DNA of 64,000 bases from Glaciihabitans sp. INWT7 (GTDB lineage: Bacteria; Actinomycetota; Actinomycetes; Actinomycetales; Microbacteriaceae). Of this stretch, positions 24,601 through 33,550 are shown piece after piece (position 1 is the stretch's first letter; the number at the start of each line of letters is the position of its first letter). The translations under genes were made by a program, and so were the position numbers. The stretch covers positions 2,050,419 through 2,114,418 of the forward strand of contig NZ_CP043653.1 of NCBI RefSeq assembly GCF_014217685.1, written 5' to 3'. The notes beneath the pieces were generated by a model, which saw only the letters and a list, made by a program, of their open reading frames with translations, was not told where the DNA came from and searched no databases.

Positions 24601-25254
24601 TCAGTCGACGACGACACCGAGGTGGGAGGCGAAGAGCGGCGCGAACAGGGAGAGCTGGTAGTCGTCGATGGTGACGCCCCGCAACCCCTCGAGACCGTTC
24701 ACGGTCGCGAGGCTCGTCGATCTGAGGTCGACGTCTGCCAGTGTCGCTCTGGTGACATCCAGGGTGTCAACCCGGCAGTTGCGCAGGGCGATTCGCGTGC
24801 CTCGGCAGCCTCCGAGATCGATGTCGGTGATCGTGCAGTCTTCGATCAGCAGGTCGGTGATGGTGGATGTGCGCAGGTTGAGGTAGTCGATCTTGCCGCC
24901 GCGCAGATGAACTGAGGTGATGTCCGCCTCGAAGAGTTCCGCAGAACCCCACCGTGGATTGACGATCACGCCCTCGCGCCAGGTTGTACGCGCGGCCAGC
25001 AGTGAGGGGGCGAAGGAGTCCGAGATGAGGCACTCGACGAAGCGCGCACCCCGCAACTGTGTGCCGTCCAGGGTCACCGCCGAGAAGTCGCACTCGGTGA
25101 AGAGGCTGCCGGTGAGGTCGTAGCCGGTGAGGTCGCTCTCCCGATAGTGCTCGCGTTCCCTCTCGTCATTGCGGGCGAGCAGGGTGCCGTCGGTCTGGTC
25201 GAGCGGCGGGAGGGATACGAGCGGCATCCGGGGGGCTTTGGTGGGAGCGGTCAC
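24601..25254 (-). CDS. Pentapeptide-repeat-like beta-helix protein
   Basis: A 217-residue cytoplasmic protein with degenerate pentapeptide repeats: LTGYDLTGSLFTECDFS, then LDGTQLRGARFVEC, and a C-terminal series of DCTITDIDLGGC-type turns. This predicts a right-handed quadrilateral beta-helix. The family is widespread in Micrococcales with no assigned role. Some members mimic DNA, but nothing here supports that specifically. GTG at 25254 with GGAAGG upstream is chosen, since the longer frame adds unrelated residues. Confidence 0.7.
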   Translation of the reverse strand: MTAPTKAPRMPLVSLPPLDQTDGTLLARNDEREREHYRESDLTGYDLTGSLFTECDFSAVTLDGTQLRGARFVECLISDSFAPSLLAARTTWREGVIVNPRWGSAELFEADITSVHLRGGKIDYLNLRTSTITDLLIEDCTITDIDLGGCRGTRIALRNCRVDTLDVTRATLADVDLRSTSLATVNGLEGLRGVTIDDYQLSLFAPLFASHLGVVVD

Positions 25255-25374
25255 GCCTTCCACTCTTCCACCTCGGCTCGCGCCATCCGTTTCTCCACCG
25301 ACCCGCGAGCTGATTGATCCTCGCACTCGTCAGCCGCTAACCTGAGCGGACGGCGTTCGAGGGGGAACCGGAAC

Positions 25375-28300
25375 ATGGCCGAGACAGATCCACCGAGCGC
25401 GCGCGAGGCCGGCATGAGCGCGCCGACCGGGCTCGATTTTCGCCGCTTCGCCGGCCGCGTGCTGTTCCCGCGCACTCCCGCCGACCTCACCGACACCGCG
25501 CGCTGCCCCGCCTGTTTCTCACCACTGGTCGACGGAACCTGCCAGGACTGCCGACTGGACCTCTCCCATTCCGCAGCCGCCGAGCTCGTCACCCTCTCCC
25601 AGCAGAGTGCGGACTTGCTCGACCGGCGCCTCGAAGTCATCGGCAGGATCCGCTACGACACGGGGCAGGCCATTCTCGCGCTCGAGGCGCAGAGGCAGGC
25701 GAACGGGCGGGTGCGGGATGACGTCCCCGCGTTCTCGACCGTCGCCACGGACGCCTTCACCGCCCTCATTTCGACACCGCAGCGCCCAGCGGCCGGTGCG
25801 GGCGGCGCCCCGGCTGGTATCCACGAGACGGCTCGACCGGATACGAGTCTCCCCGGCGGGCCCATTCCCGAGACCGCCGTCGCCGGAGCGACGCCTCCCC
25901 GACGCTCGAGCGTGCAGGTGATTCTGCTCATCGTCGGCATCTCGCTGCTCTCGGTGGCCGCAGTCTTCTTCCTCGTCTATGCCTTCATCAATTTCGGGAT
26001 CCTCGGCCGATCGCTCGTCATCGCCGGCGTCACGATCGCCTCGTTCGTCGTCGCCTCGACGCTGCGCCGCCGCTCTCTTGCCGCGACCGCCGAGGGCATC
26101 GCGGTGCTCGCGGTGGTCCTCGTCTATCTCGACGCCTTCGCCGTCCGCGCGAACGACTTCTTCTCGCTGGGGTCGACAGACATCGCTGCGTTCTGGGGAG
26201 CGACCCTGCTCGTGACCGCAGCGGGCTTCCTGGTCTGGCACCGCCTCTCCGGTCTTCGCACCGCCCACCTGGTCGGATTCGTGGCCGTGGTCCCGGCGAC
26301 CGCCCTGCTGGTCGGCGGACTGGCCGAGCGCGCGGATGACGGCACCCGGGTCTTCGTCGCATTCGCCGCTGCGGCGTTGGTAGGAGTCGCGCACCGCTTC
26401 ACCGGACGCCCGGCGACCGCCACGCGAGCGGCCGTCTCCGGTCGCGCCGAACGCGTGATCGTGCTCGGCCTCACCGGCGGCGCCCTGATCGGAGCGCTCG
26501 TCGCGGCCACCACCCTTGCCCCGGGCTACCCCTGGGCGTCGACACCGGCGTTGCTGGTGGTGGCGGCGATCGCTGCCCTGCAGGCCCGGCTCGTGGGCTC
26601 AGACCCCCACCTTCCCGCTGGGCTCTCCACCGCCGTCTTCGTCGGTGTCTTCGTCGGTGTCTTCGCTGCTGTCAGTGGAGTGGGCGCCGCCGTGGCGGTG
26701 GGCGCGGGAGCGCTCCGAAACGGCGACCTCACCGCGGTCGTGATCCTCGCCCCGGTCTGGGCAGTGCTGGTCAGCCTCGCGGGGGAATGGCTCTGGCGGC
26801 GATCGCGACACTCCCCGAGCGCGGCGACCGCGCCTCGCCGCGGCCTCGTGGTCGCCACGATCTCGGCAGCAACCGTGGCGGCCATCGCGCTGCTCTACCC
26901 CCTGGGGGTGACCATCTCGTCCGTCGTGGGCACCGTCTCCCGGAGCCTCTCCTCGGCCTGGACCCTGGAGCCGGACGAGGCGGTGTTTCGCGCGACCAGC
27001 CTCGACGCCCTCGCGGTCATGGCGCTGGCGGCCTGTGCGCTGATGGCGGCGGTGGCGTGGACGGCCGGTGGTTCGCTGCGGTCTCGCGACCGCATCCTGG
27101 GCTGGTTCGCCGCCTTCGTCGTGGTCGTCGCCGTTCCGCTCGTGCTCACCGTTGCACTGGTCGTGACCGCATGGCTCGGGATCGCCACGCTGACGCTCAC
27201 CGGGCTGCTGCTCTCCCACCGATACCGGAGCGGCTCCCGGCTTCGAGCGCCCGCGATGCTGCTTCTGGCCGTCTCCGGGCTGCTGGGCTATCTGGCCTCC
27301 TGGGGCAGCACCGCCACCTGGTTGATCGGTTCGCTCGTCGCGGTCGCGTTGCTCCTCACCTCACGGCGCCTCCCCGGCAGTCCGCTCGGACGAGCCACGG
27401 CGGCCGGTACCGCCGCGATCGTCGTGCTCATCGGGTCGGCCGCGGCGGCCCGTCAACTAGCCATCCCCCTTCAGCCGGATTTCCTGGCCGATTCCTCCAA
27501 CGTCCTGCGCTTCGTCGGCTGCGCCGCGATCGCGCTGATCGGTGTCTCCGCGTTCCGCCTGACCGCGGGTTTCTCACGGCTCGATCGGCTGGTGGTTTTC
27601 TGGGTCAGCCTCGCCGCAGCCTCGACGTCCTTCGCCGTGCTCACCGTGTCGCTCTGGACCCTGTCAGCGAGCGAGCGGATAACGCTGCTGCTGCCCGAAC
27701 CGGGCACGAGCCTCGCGGCGAGCGCCGCCCTCCTCGCTGCACTACTCCTCGTGGCCTCACGGTCGCCGGGCAGGGGACTGCCCGGCTCGGAATCGGCCGT
27801 TTCGGGGCCCTCCGTCGAACGGCTCGTCGCTTCGATCGCGCTCTCCCCTGTGCTCTCGCTGGTGCTGGACTCCTTCGCCCGGGTGATCGGGCTGCCGGAA
27901 CTCGTGCGATCGGTCGGACCGATCACCGCCGCCCTTCTCGCCGCGGTGGGAATACTCGTCATCGCGGCTCGTCGTTCCCGGCCAAGCACGGTCACAGCAG
28001 GGAAGGTGCCGCCAGAACTCACCCACACGGCGGCGGACAGAGACGGCCGGCTCGATCGACGAGGAACGCGGGAACTCGGTGTGCTTCTCGTCGCCGTTCC
28101 GAGCCTCGTCGTGGGAGTCGGCCGCCAGGACTCGGCGACCTGGCTCGTGCTCGTCGTCTCCGCGCTTGTTGCCCTGGTGCTGGCGACGAGTCCCGACGGG
28201 TTGGTTGGCTCTGTTTCCCCGAGACGCTATCTCGGCTGGGTGTCCCTCGCACTGGCGACGGCCGGCCTCTGGTGGCAGCTCGTGAGCGCTGGGATCACGA

Positions 28301-29451
28301 ATCTCGAACCCTACGTCTTGCCTCTGTCGGGAGTGCTCCTGCTCGTAGCGCTCTCGGTCTGGCGCGCGACTCCCGTCACTACCGCCTCCGGCCCGAGTCT
28401 CGTCGCGCCGGCGATCACCCTCGTCGCTCTGCTCGGGTCGATTCTCCCGCTCGCGGCGAGCGGCGCGAGCGGGCCACCGCTGCGCGCCACGCTGACCGGA
28501 GCGGTGTCCGCGACACTGCTTCTCATGGGCAGCATTCCCCGCGGCACCGCCGCCTCCCGCCCCTATCTCGACTCGATCGCACTCGCCGGCGCACTCGGGG
28601 TGGTCACCGTTGAGGTCGGTCGCAGTGCCACTCTCATCACGCAGGCCGGCGCACCCGACATCCGTCTCGATGCAATGCTGGCGACGGGTCTGATCCTGCT
28701 GCTCGTGGCCGGGATCGGTCAGGCTCGGGATCGCGGAGAGCGGGATCGCGGAGAGTATGGCGCAGCCGGCCGCTCGGTGGCGAGCCAGCTGCTCGCGGTG
28801 CTCGGGCTCGTGATCCTCCTCGCCTTCGAACTCACGGCGATCGATGCGACATCTCTCGGCGGCATCCGGGCGGTCGGGGTCATATTGCTCCTCTGTGCCG
28901 TGCACGTGATCGCCTTCCTCCTGCGCCGCGCGCCCTTCACGCACGCGGTCGCCTGGATAGCGATCGCCGGAGCTGCGGTTGCGGGCATCGGTGCCCTGGT
29001 CACGGGAGCTGTCGACGTCGTCGAAGTCACGTCCGTGCCGGTGGCCATTGCGCTGATCCTCACCGGCGCGATCACCCTCTCGCGGGTGCCTTCGGCCCGC
29101 ACCTGGCCGTGGCTCGCACCGGGAGTGGCCCTCTTGCTCCTCCCCTCTCTCATCGCGACCGCCGGCCAACCGCCCCTCTTCAGGCTCGTGGGGCTCGGGG
29201 TGGTGGCTGTGGCCATCGTCGTCGTGAGCGCGATCCTGCGCCTGCAGGCGCCATTCCTGATCGCCGTCGTCGTCGGGCTGGTGCATGCAGGCGCGACCTT
29301 CGCACCGCAGATCCGGGTGATCTACGAATCTGTCGAGTGGTGGCTCTGGTTCGTGCCCGTCGGCATCGCGGTCGTGGTGTTCGCGGCCCGATTCGAGCAG
29401 AGCGTCGTGGGGATGAAGAGCGTCGCGATGCGCATCCGCGCCCTCCGCTGA
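25375..29451 (+). CDS. Giant SCO7613-type multi-pass membrane protein with N-terminal zinc ribbon
   Basis: A 1358-residue protein. The first ~45 residues carry a degenerate zinc ribbon (CPACFSPLVDGTCQDC near 42). A soluble ~100-residue region with a helical LVTLSQQSADLLDRRLEVI stretch follows, then an uninterrupted series of some 35-40 hydrophobic segments from about residue 180 to the end. It resembles SCO7613 C-terminal domain-containing proteins, whose function is unknown. GAGGGGGAAC precedes the ATG. It stands alone. Two short duplications (a VGVFVGVF stretch near 420, and a 15-bp DNA repeat at 28726) show slippage. Confidence 0.8.
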   Translation: MAETDPPSAREAGMSAPTGLDFRRFAGRVLFPRTPADLTDTARCPACFSPLVDGTCQDCRLDLSHSAAAELVTLSQQSADLLDRRLEVIGRIRYDTGQAILALEAQRQANGRVRDDVPAFSTVATDAFTALISTPQRPAAGAGGAPAGIHETARPDTSLPGGPIPETAVAGATPPRRSSVQVILLIVGISLLSVAAVFFLVYAFINFGILGRSLVIAGVTIASFVVASTLRRRSLAATAEGIAVLAVVLVYLDAFAVRANDFFSLGSTDIAAFWGATLLVTAAGFLVWHRLSGLRTAHLVGFVAVVPATALLVGGLAERADDGTRVFVAFAAAALVGVAHRFTGRPATATRAAVSGRAERVIVLGLTGGALIGALVAATTLAPGYPWASTPALLVVAAIAALQARLVGSDPHLPAGLSTAVFVGVFVGVFAAVSGVGAAVAVGAGALRNGDLTAVVILAPVWAVLVSLAGEWLWRRSRHSPSAATAPRRGLVVATISAATVAAIALLYPLGVTISSVVGTVSRSLSSAWTLEPDEAVFRATSLDALAVMALAACALMAAVAWTAGGSLRSRDRILGWFAAFVVVVAVPLVLTVALVVTAWLGIATLTLTGLLLSHRYRSGSRLRAPAMLLLAVSGLLGYLASWGSTATWLIGSLVAVALLLTSRRLPGSPLGRATAAGTAAIVVLIGSAAAARQLAIPLQPDFLADSSNVLRFVGCAAIALIGVSAFRLTAGFSRLDRLVVFWVSLAAASTSFAVLTVSLWTLSASERITLLLPEPGTSLAASAALLAALLLVASRSPGRGLPGSESAVSGPSVERLVASIALSPVLSLVLDSFARVIGLPELVRSVGPITAALLAAVGILVIAARRSRPSTVTAGKVPPELTHTAADRDGRLDRRGTRELGVLLVAVPSLVVGVGRQDSATWLVLVVSALVALVLATSPDGLVGSVSPRRYLGWVSLALATAGLWWQLVSAGITNLEPYVLPLSGVLLLVALSVWRATPVTTASGPSLVAPAITLVALLGSILPLAASGASGPPLRATLTGAVSATLLLMGSIPRGTAASRPYLDSIALAGALGVVTVEVGRSATLITQAGAPDIRLDAMLATGLILLLVAGIGQARDRGERDRGEYGAAGRSVASQLLAVLGLVILLAFELTAIDATSLGGIRAVGVILLLCAVHVIAFLLRRAPFTHAVAWIAIAGAAVAGIGALVTGAVDVVEVTSVPVAIALILTGAITLSRVPSARTWPWLAPGVALLLLPSLIATAGQPPLFRLVGLGVVAVAIVVVSAILRLQAPFLIAVVVGLVHAGATFAPQIRVIYESVEWWLWFVPVGIAVVVFAARFEQSVVGMKSVAMRIRALR
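28726..28755 (+). repeat. Perfect 15-bp tandem duplication in the giant membrane protein gene
   Basis: Units 28726-28740 and 28741-28755 are identical and encode RDRGE twice in a hydrophilic loop between membrane segments. Confidence 0.85.
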
Positions 29452-29488
29452 GAGCCCCTGTCGCCTCTCGAACCGAGGATTTCCCACA

Positions 29489-29529
29489 CCCCCCATTCGG
29501 GGGTCTGTGCTGTCCCCCCTAAGGGGGAC
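29489..29529. promoter_or_regulatory. Paired C5/G5 palindromes upstream of the DUF2510 gene
   Basis: CCCCCCATTCGGGGG (29489-29503) and an 18-bp near-perfect palindrome GTCCCCCCTAAGGGGGAC (29512-29529) stand 66 bp or more before the DUF2510 start. Related CCCTAGGGGG and GGGGGCTAACCCC elements flank the adjacent LuxR-type two-component genes. They are probable binding sites of that regulator. Confidence 0.5.
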
Positions 29530-29594
29530 TATCGTGAGCACACCGCACCCGAAAAGCCCTTTGCGGTAGGGCAAATCCCCACAGGAGCTCCCCG

Positions 29595-29771
29595 ATGCCT
29601 TCAGTGAACAATTCCCCTGTACCCGCCGGCTGGTACCGCGACCCGCTCGGCCTGCCCCAGCTGCGCTGGTGGAACGGCCTCAGCTGGACGAACCGGATCG
29701 AAGAACACCGACCGGAGATCCAGATGGCGACGCCCGACGCCGAGGAGTCGAACCTGGTGGCCGCACGCTGA
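29595..29771 (+). CDS. Small DUF2510 domain protein
   Basis: A 58-residue protein made almost entirely of one DUF2510 domain: AGWYRDPLGLPQLRWWNGL followed by SWT. DUF2510 is a Trp-rich actinobacterial module usually found at the N-terminus of membrane proteins. Here no membrane segment follows, so it is a free domain. AGGAG at 29583-29587 gives proper spacing to the ATG. It lies immediately downstream of the paired palindromes and converges on the LuxR-type regulator, which suggests that it is a target of that system. Confidence 0.7.
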   Translation: MPSVNNSPVPAGWYRDPLGLPQLRWWNGLSWTNRIEEHRPEIQMATPDAEESNLVAAR

Positions 29772-29798
29772 ATGACGCATCACCCGCAGCCCGAGCAA

Positions 29799-30467
29799 TC
29801 AGCGCTGCAGCCAGGCCAGTACCGCAAGCACTCGCCGGTGGTCGTTGCCCGAATCGTCCAGCCCCAGCTTCTGGAAGATCGACGTGACGTTCTTCTCCAC
29901 CGCCCCAGTACCGACGACCATGGCAGCCGCGATCGCCGCATTCGTGCGACCTTCGGCCATGTGCGTCAAGACTTCACGTTCCCTGGGCGTGAGCGAGCCG
30001 AGCGGGTCGTGTCGGCGCCCGAGTAACTGTGCAACGACTTCGGGGTCGAGCACAGTTCCGCCCGACGCGATCCGTTCGATCGCTTCTTCGAGCTCCGCAA
30101 GCGACGCGACTCGATCCTTCAGCAGGTACCCGATCCCGCCGGTGCCAGAGGACAGCAGTTCCTGCGCGTAGGCGATCTCTACATACTGGGACAGCAACAG
30201 GATGCCGAGCCTCGGCATCAGTTGCCGGGCCCGGATGGCGGCGCGAACCCCTTCGTCCCGGAAGCTGGGCGGCATCCGCACATCGAGCACTATCAGGTCG
30301 GGGTTCTTCGACTCGAGGTCCGACAGCAGCGAATCGGCATCCGCATACGAGCCCGCGACCTCGAGTCCGGCCTCGACGAGCACGCGTACCAGTCCCTCTC
30401 GCAGCAGGACAGAGTCATCCGCCACGAGCACTCGGAGGGCTGCGGAGGCTTCGGTCGTAACGGTCAC
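29799..30467 (-). CDS. NarL/LuxR-family response regulator
   Basis: A 222-residue regulator. The receiver has the acidic pair near D17/D18 and phospho-acceptor D62 (IVLDVRMPP). YLLKDRV follows near 113, and a LuxR helix-turn-helix starts with LTPREREVLTHMAEGRTNAA near 158. The HTH contains an atypical VVGTGAVEKNVTSIFQKLGL recognition region. The GTG start at 30467 is 59 bases after the kinase gene, in a gap that holds a CCCTAGGGGG palindrome. It acts with the kinase at 30527. Confidence 0.92.
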   Translation of the reverse strand: MTVTTEASAALRVLVADDSVLLREGLVRVLVEAGLEVAGSYADADSLLSDLESKNPDLIVLDVRMPPSFRDEGVRAAIRARQLMPRLGILLLSQYVEIAYAQELLSSGTGGIGYLLKDRVASLAELEEAIERIASGGTVLDPEVVAQLLGRRHDPLGSLTPREREVLTHMAEGRTNAAIAAAMVVGTGAVEKNVTSIFQKLGLDDSGNDHRRVLAVLAWLQR

Positions 30468-30471
30468 GCCA

Positions 30472-30491
30472 CCACCCTAGGGGGCGGGTGG
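30472..30491. promoter_or_regulatory. CCACCC-TAGGGGGC-GGGTGG palindrome between kinase and regulator genes
   Basis: The inverted repeat CCACCC/GGGTGG encloses CCCTAGGGGG (30475-30484), 8 bases before the regulator GTG on the minus strand. It shares the C-run/TA/G-run core with the sites at 29489-29529, which suggests an internal autoregulated promoter. Confidence 0.4.
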
Positions 30492-30526
30492 CCTCGTCAT
30501 TCAGGAGCGTGGCCGAGGAGCTGTGC

Positions 30527-31876
30527 TCAAGAGAGCGGCAGAAGTGCGGAGATCTCGGTCGGCCCGCCCTCGGGACTCTCGATCACCAGCCGGCCCCCGA
30601 GTCCGCGAAGGCGTTCCTCGAGACCGGCCAACCCGTGCGCGGCCACCACTGTCGCGCCGCCCCTGCCGTCGTCCGTCACCGAGATCTGCAGCTCGCCTGC
30701 CTCGACGAGTTCGACCCGAAGGGCGATCGAGGTCGCCGAGGCGTGCTTTGCCACGTTGGTGAGCAGCTCGCTCGCCACGAAATACGCGTTGCGCTCGATC
30801 TCCTGCGGCAACAGCACCGGCGACGGAAGCGCGTTCACCAGCGTCACCGGCACGGGGCTGCGCACGGCAAGGGATTCGAGCGCGGCGATCAGGCCACGGT
30901 CGAGCAGGATGGGAGGCGCGAAGCCGCGGGAGAGCGCCCGAAGCTCCTCGAGCGCTTCACGGGACTGGTCCCTGGCCTCGGAGATGAGGGTGCGCGCGGC
31001 ATCCGGGTTCGAGGCGAGCTGTCGTTCGGCCGCAGCCAGATCCATCTGCAGTCGCACGAGCCGCTGCTGTGGCCCATCGTGGATGTCGCGCTCGAGGCGG
31101 CGGAGCGCGGTGCCCTCGGCCGAGACCGCGGCCGTCCGGGACGCGGAGAGATCGGCGACCTCGCCCTGCAACTCGGCGATGCGGAACCGGCCCAGCATCC
31201 CGACCGCGACCAGGTAGTGCAGCATGGTCATTCCGCGGGTGATGAACGGCAGTGTCAGCGCGAAGATCACCCCGATGCCGAGAGCGATGAGGTCGTCGGC
31301 GAGCACGGTATCCGGGGTCCAGCCCGGGGCGAAGGTGCGGGTGATCCAATCGGAGAGATGCCAGTCACCGCGCCCGGTGGGAATGAACCGGGAGTAGAAC
31401 CAGTAGGTGAGGCCCGACATCGCGACGATGGTCCAGGTGAAGGACAGGATCCAGGTGAACAGTCCGACCGCGAAGTTGACGACGAGGCCGTGCAACAGGT
31501 GGAGCCAGTAGTGCGGGTTGAGCAGGGTGCCGAAGAGCCTCGCCCAGAACCCTGTCGCTGCCGGTTTCGTCCAGTCCGGGCCCGGGATGGCCGGACGACC
31601 CGCCCAGCGGAGGCGCAGGAGTTCGAGCATCCCGAACCCCCGCGCCGCCCAGAGCGAGCCGATGATCAGGAAGATGCCGAAGAACGTGACCAGAGTGCTG
31701 AAGCCGGTGGAAATGCCGGTGACCAGCACGGTGAACGACACGATGACCACGGGAAGAGTGAGCAGCAGGAACCCGAGCTCCCGCGGCACCGCGCGCCACA
31801 GACTCCCGTACAGGGATCGCGGGCGAGGGACTGTCGTGGTCACAGGGTCCAGAGTGGCAGAGTCGGTGAAGGTCAT
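30527..31876 (-). CDS. Sensor histidine kinase with N-terminal 'putative sensor' membrane domain
   Basis: A 449-residue kinase. Residues ~30-235 form a PF13796-like membrane sensor domain with four hydrophobic segments and an aromatic-rich loop (FGTLLNPHYWLHLLHGL). A HisKA_3 dimerisation helix follows with the phospho-acceptor His in RRLERDIHDGPQQRL near 276. The ATPase domain holds ELLTNVAKHA and VTDDGRGGA. ATG at 31876 with GAGG upstream is preferred. It pairs with the LuxR-type regulator downstream. Systems of this type in actinobacteria respond to envelope stress, but the signal here is unknown. Confidence 0.9.
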   Translation of the reverse strand: MTFTDSATLDPVTTTVPRPRSLYGSLWRAVPRELGFLLLTLPVVIVSFTVLVTGISTGFSTLVTFFGIFLIIGSLWAARGFGMLELLRLRWAGRPAIPGPDWTKPAATGFWARLFGTLLNPHYWLHLLHGLVVNFAVGLFTWILSFTWTIVAMSGLTYWFYSRFIPTGRGDWHLSDWITRTFAPGWTPDTVLADDLIALGIGVIFALTLPFITRGMTMLHYLVAVGMLGRFRIAELQGEVADLSASRTAAVSAEGTALRRLERDIHDGPQQRLVRLQMDLAAAERQLASNPDAARTLISEARDQSREALEELRALSRGFAPPILLDRGLIAALESLAVRSPVPVTLVNALPSPVLLPQEIERNAYFVASELLTNVAKHASATSIALRVELVEAGELQISVTDDGRGGATVVAAHGLAGLEERLRGLGGRLVIESPEGGPTEISALLPLS

Positions 31877-31920
31877 GGAGCAAGCCTCGCGAATGGCGGT
31901 GCCGGGCGACATCCGGTGAC

Positions 31921-31955
31921 CACACCGGTGCGGAGTGGGGTTAGCCCCCGGTGTG
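31921..31955 (-). terminator. Inverted repeat between XRE-cupin gene and kinase gene
   Basis: CACACCGG (31921-31928) pairs with CCGGTGTG (31948-31955), with an inner GGGG/CCCC stem around TTAG. Downstream of the XRE-cupin stop it could end that operon. Its GGGGTTAGCCCCC core also resembles the LuxR-type sites nearby, so a regulatory role is possible. Confidence 0.45.
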
Positions 31956-31969
31956 CGCGGCGCCTCGCT

Positions 31970-32554
31970 CTAGGAGGACCCGCTCCAGGCCGCCGGGACG
32001 ATGGTCCAGATCAGCTCGGTCTCGCCGTCGGATTCGTTGTCCCACGAGTGCGGTTCGCGTCCCGCGAAGGTCATGGTGTCCCCCTCCGCGAGATCGACCC
32101 GACCGCTGACCAACCGCACCCGGAGACTGCCCCGCACGACGTGAAGCACCTCGACGTCGCAGTTGATCGTGTAGAGCTCCTCCCCTCCGGATGCGCCGGG
32201 CGCGAGCACCGACCGCAGCAGCTGCACCCGGGCCTCGCTGCGCGGAGTGAGCAGCTTCTCCACCGCGCCGATGCCGCCCATATTGATGCGCGGCGCGTCG
32301 GCGAGCGCCACGACCTCGTGCTCCGGCGGCTCGAACAGCGACCCGAGCTTCAGCGACAGCACCTGGCACAGCGTGACGAGGGTCGACACGCTGGGTGAGG
32401 TCTCATCGCGCTCCACCCGACTGATGAAGCCGGTGCTCAGTCCGCTCGCCGTGGCGACGTCCGCCATGGTGAGGGACTGCGCCAGTCTCGTCGCGCGCAG
32501 CTTTGCGCCGATGGCGAGCGGGGATCCCGAGGGCGCGGGGTGGACTGCTCGCAT
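31970..32554 (-). CDS. XRE-family regulator with C-terminal cupin domain
   Basis: A 194-residue one-component regulator. The N-terminal helix-turn-helix spans about residues 14-70 (LTMADVATASGLSTGFISRV). The C-terminal cupin spans about 115-190 (LHVVRGSLRVRLVSGRVDLA and the GREPHSWDN metal-site region). Regulators with this build control amine, polyamine and amino-acid catabolism by sensing small ligands in the cupin. It is the last gene of the cyclase-ureohydrolase-regulator unit and probably controls that unit and the divergent permease. Confidence 0.88.
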   Translation of the reverse strand: MRAVHPAPSGSPLAIGAKLRATRLAQSLTMADVATASGLSTGFISRVERDETSPSVSTLVTLCQVLSLKLGSLFEPPEHEVVALADAPRINMGGIGAVEKLLTPRSEARVQLLRSVLAPGASGGEELYTINCDVEVLHVVRGSLRVRLVSGRVDLAEGDTMTFAGREPHSWDNESDGETELIWTIVPAAWSGSS

Positions 32555-32573
32555 GTACGGTTCTCCGGTCGGA

Positions 32574-33512
32574 TCAGCGGGGTGTCATCGCTGAAAGGAT
32601 CTCATACGCGACGTGGGAGGCGGCAACAGCGGTCACCTGCGCGTGATCGTAGGCCGGGGCGACCTCCACGACGTCGGCTCCGACGATGGTGAGCGGGCTG
32701 AGGGCGCGGATGATCGCGAGCAGCTCGCGACTCGTCAGGCCACCGGCCTCCGGCGTACCCGTCCCCGGGGCGTGAGACGGGTCGAGCACATCGATGTCGA
32801 CCGAGATGTACACCGGACGGTCACCGAGCCGGGCGAGCATCCGCTCGATGACCCGCGCCAGGCCGTCCGTCTCGAACTCGTGGGCGGCGATGACCGCGAA
32901 CCCGAGGCGGGCATCGTCAGTGAGGTCCTGCCGGCTGTAGAGGGGACCGCGGATGCCGATATGCAGGCTCGCCTCGAGGTCGATGAGGCCCTCCTCCGAG
33001 GCACGACGAAATGGCGTTCCGTGGGTCACCGGGGCGCCGAAATAGGTGTCCCAGGTGTCGAGGTGAGCGTCGAAGTGGAGCACGGCCACCGGGCCGGTGC
33101 GCTTGGTGACGGCCCGGAGCAGAGGCAGGGCGATGGTGTGGTCGCCGCCGATCGTGAGAAGGCGGGTGCCATCGGCGCCGAGGCGCGTTGCCGCCTCCTC
33201 GATCTGGGCGACGGCCTCCTCGATGTTGAACGGGTTCGCCGCGATGTCTCCCGCGTCGACGATCTGCTGGGTCGAGAATGGCTCCACATCCTGCACCGGG
33301 TTGTACGGTCGCAGCAGGCGGGATGCCTCGCGAACGTGCGCGGGCCCGAATCGGGCGCCCGGGCGGTAGCTCACTCCGCTGTCGAATGGCACCCCGACGA
33401 CCGCGATGTCGGCGCGGGGCACGTCTTCGATCCGCGGGAGACGGGCGAAGGTGGCGATGCCGGCGTAGCGGGGCGAGATGCTCGCATCCGACGGCCCGAG
33501 GGGTGTTGTCAT
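32574..33512 (-). CDS. Ureohydrolase (agmatinase/guanidinobutyrase family)
   Basis: A 312-residue binuclear metal hydrolase that removes urea from a guanidino compound. All metal-ligand motifs are intact: [11 protein letters not shown] near 122, the two-metal [10 protein letters not shown] near 145, and [19 protein letters not shown] near 230. The length fits agmatinase (SpeB). The N-terminal [20 protein letters not shown] is typical. The substrate is not readable from sequence. Agmatine, 4-guanidinobutyrate and guanidine are all possible. It sits between the cyclase-family hydrolase and the XRE-cupin regulator. Confidence 0.88.
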   Translation of the reverse strand: MTTPLGPSDASISPRYAGIATFARLPRIEDVPRADIAVVGVPFDSGVSYRPGARFGPAHVREASRLLRPYNPVQDVEPFSTQQIVDAGDIAANPFNIEEAVAQIEEAATRLGADGTRLLTIGGDHTIALPLLRAVTKRTGPVAVLHFDAHLDTWDTYFGAPVTHGTPFRRASEEGLIDLEASLHIGIRGPLYSRQDLTDDARLGFAVIAAHEFETDGLARVIERMLARLGDRPVYISVDIDVLDPSHAPGTGTPEAGGLTSRELLAIIRALSPLTIVGADVVEVAPAYDHAQVTAVAASHVAYEILSAMTPR

Positions 33513-33550
33513 GGGGTTCTTCCTGTTGGAGGGTTCGTGCGGCGGAGAGG

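Noticed and set aside
27757-29574. 605-codon minus-strand frame opposite the giant membrane protein
   Set aside because: Its composition is dominated by Arg, Glu, Asp and Gly, and it has no plausible domains. It is a shadow of the plus-strand gene.
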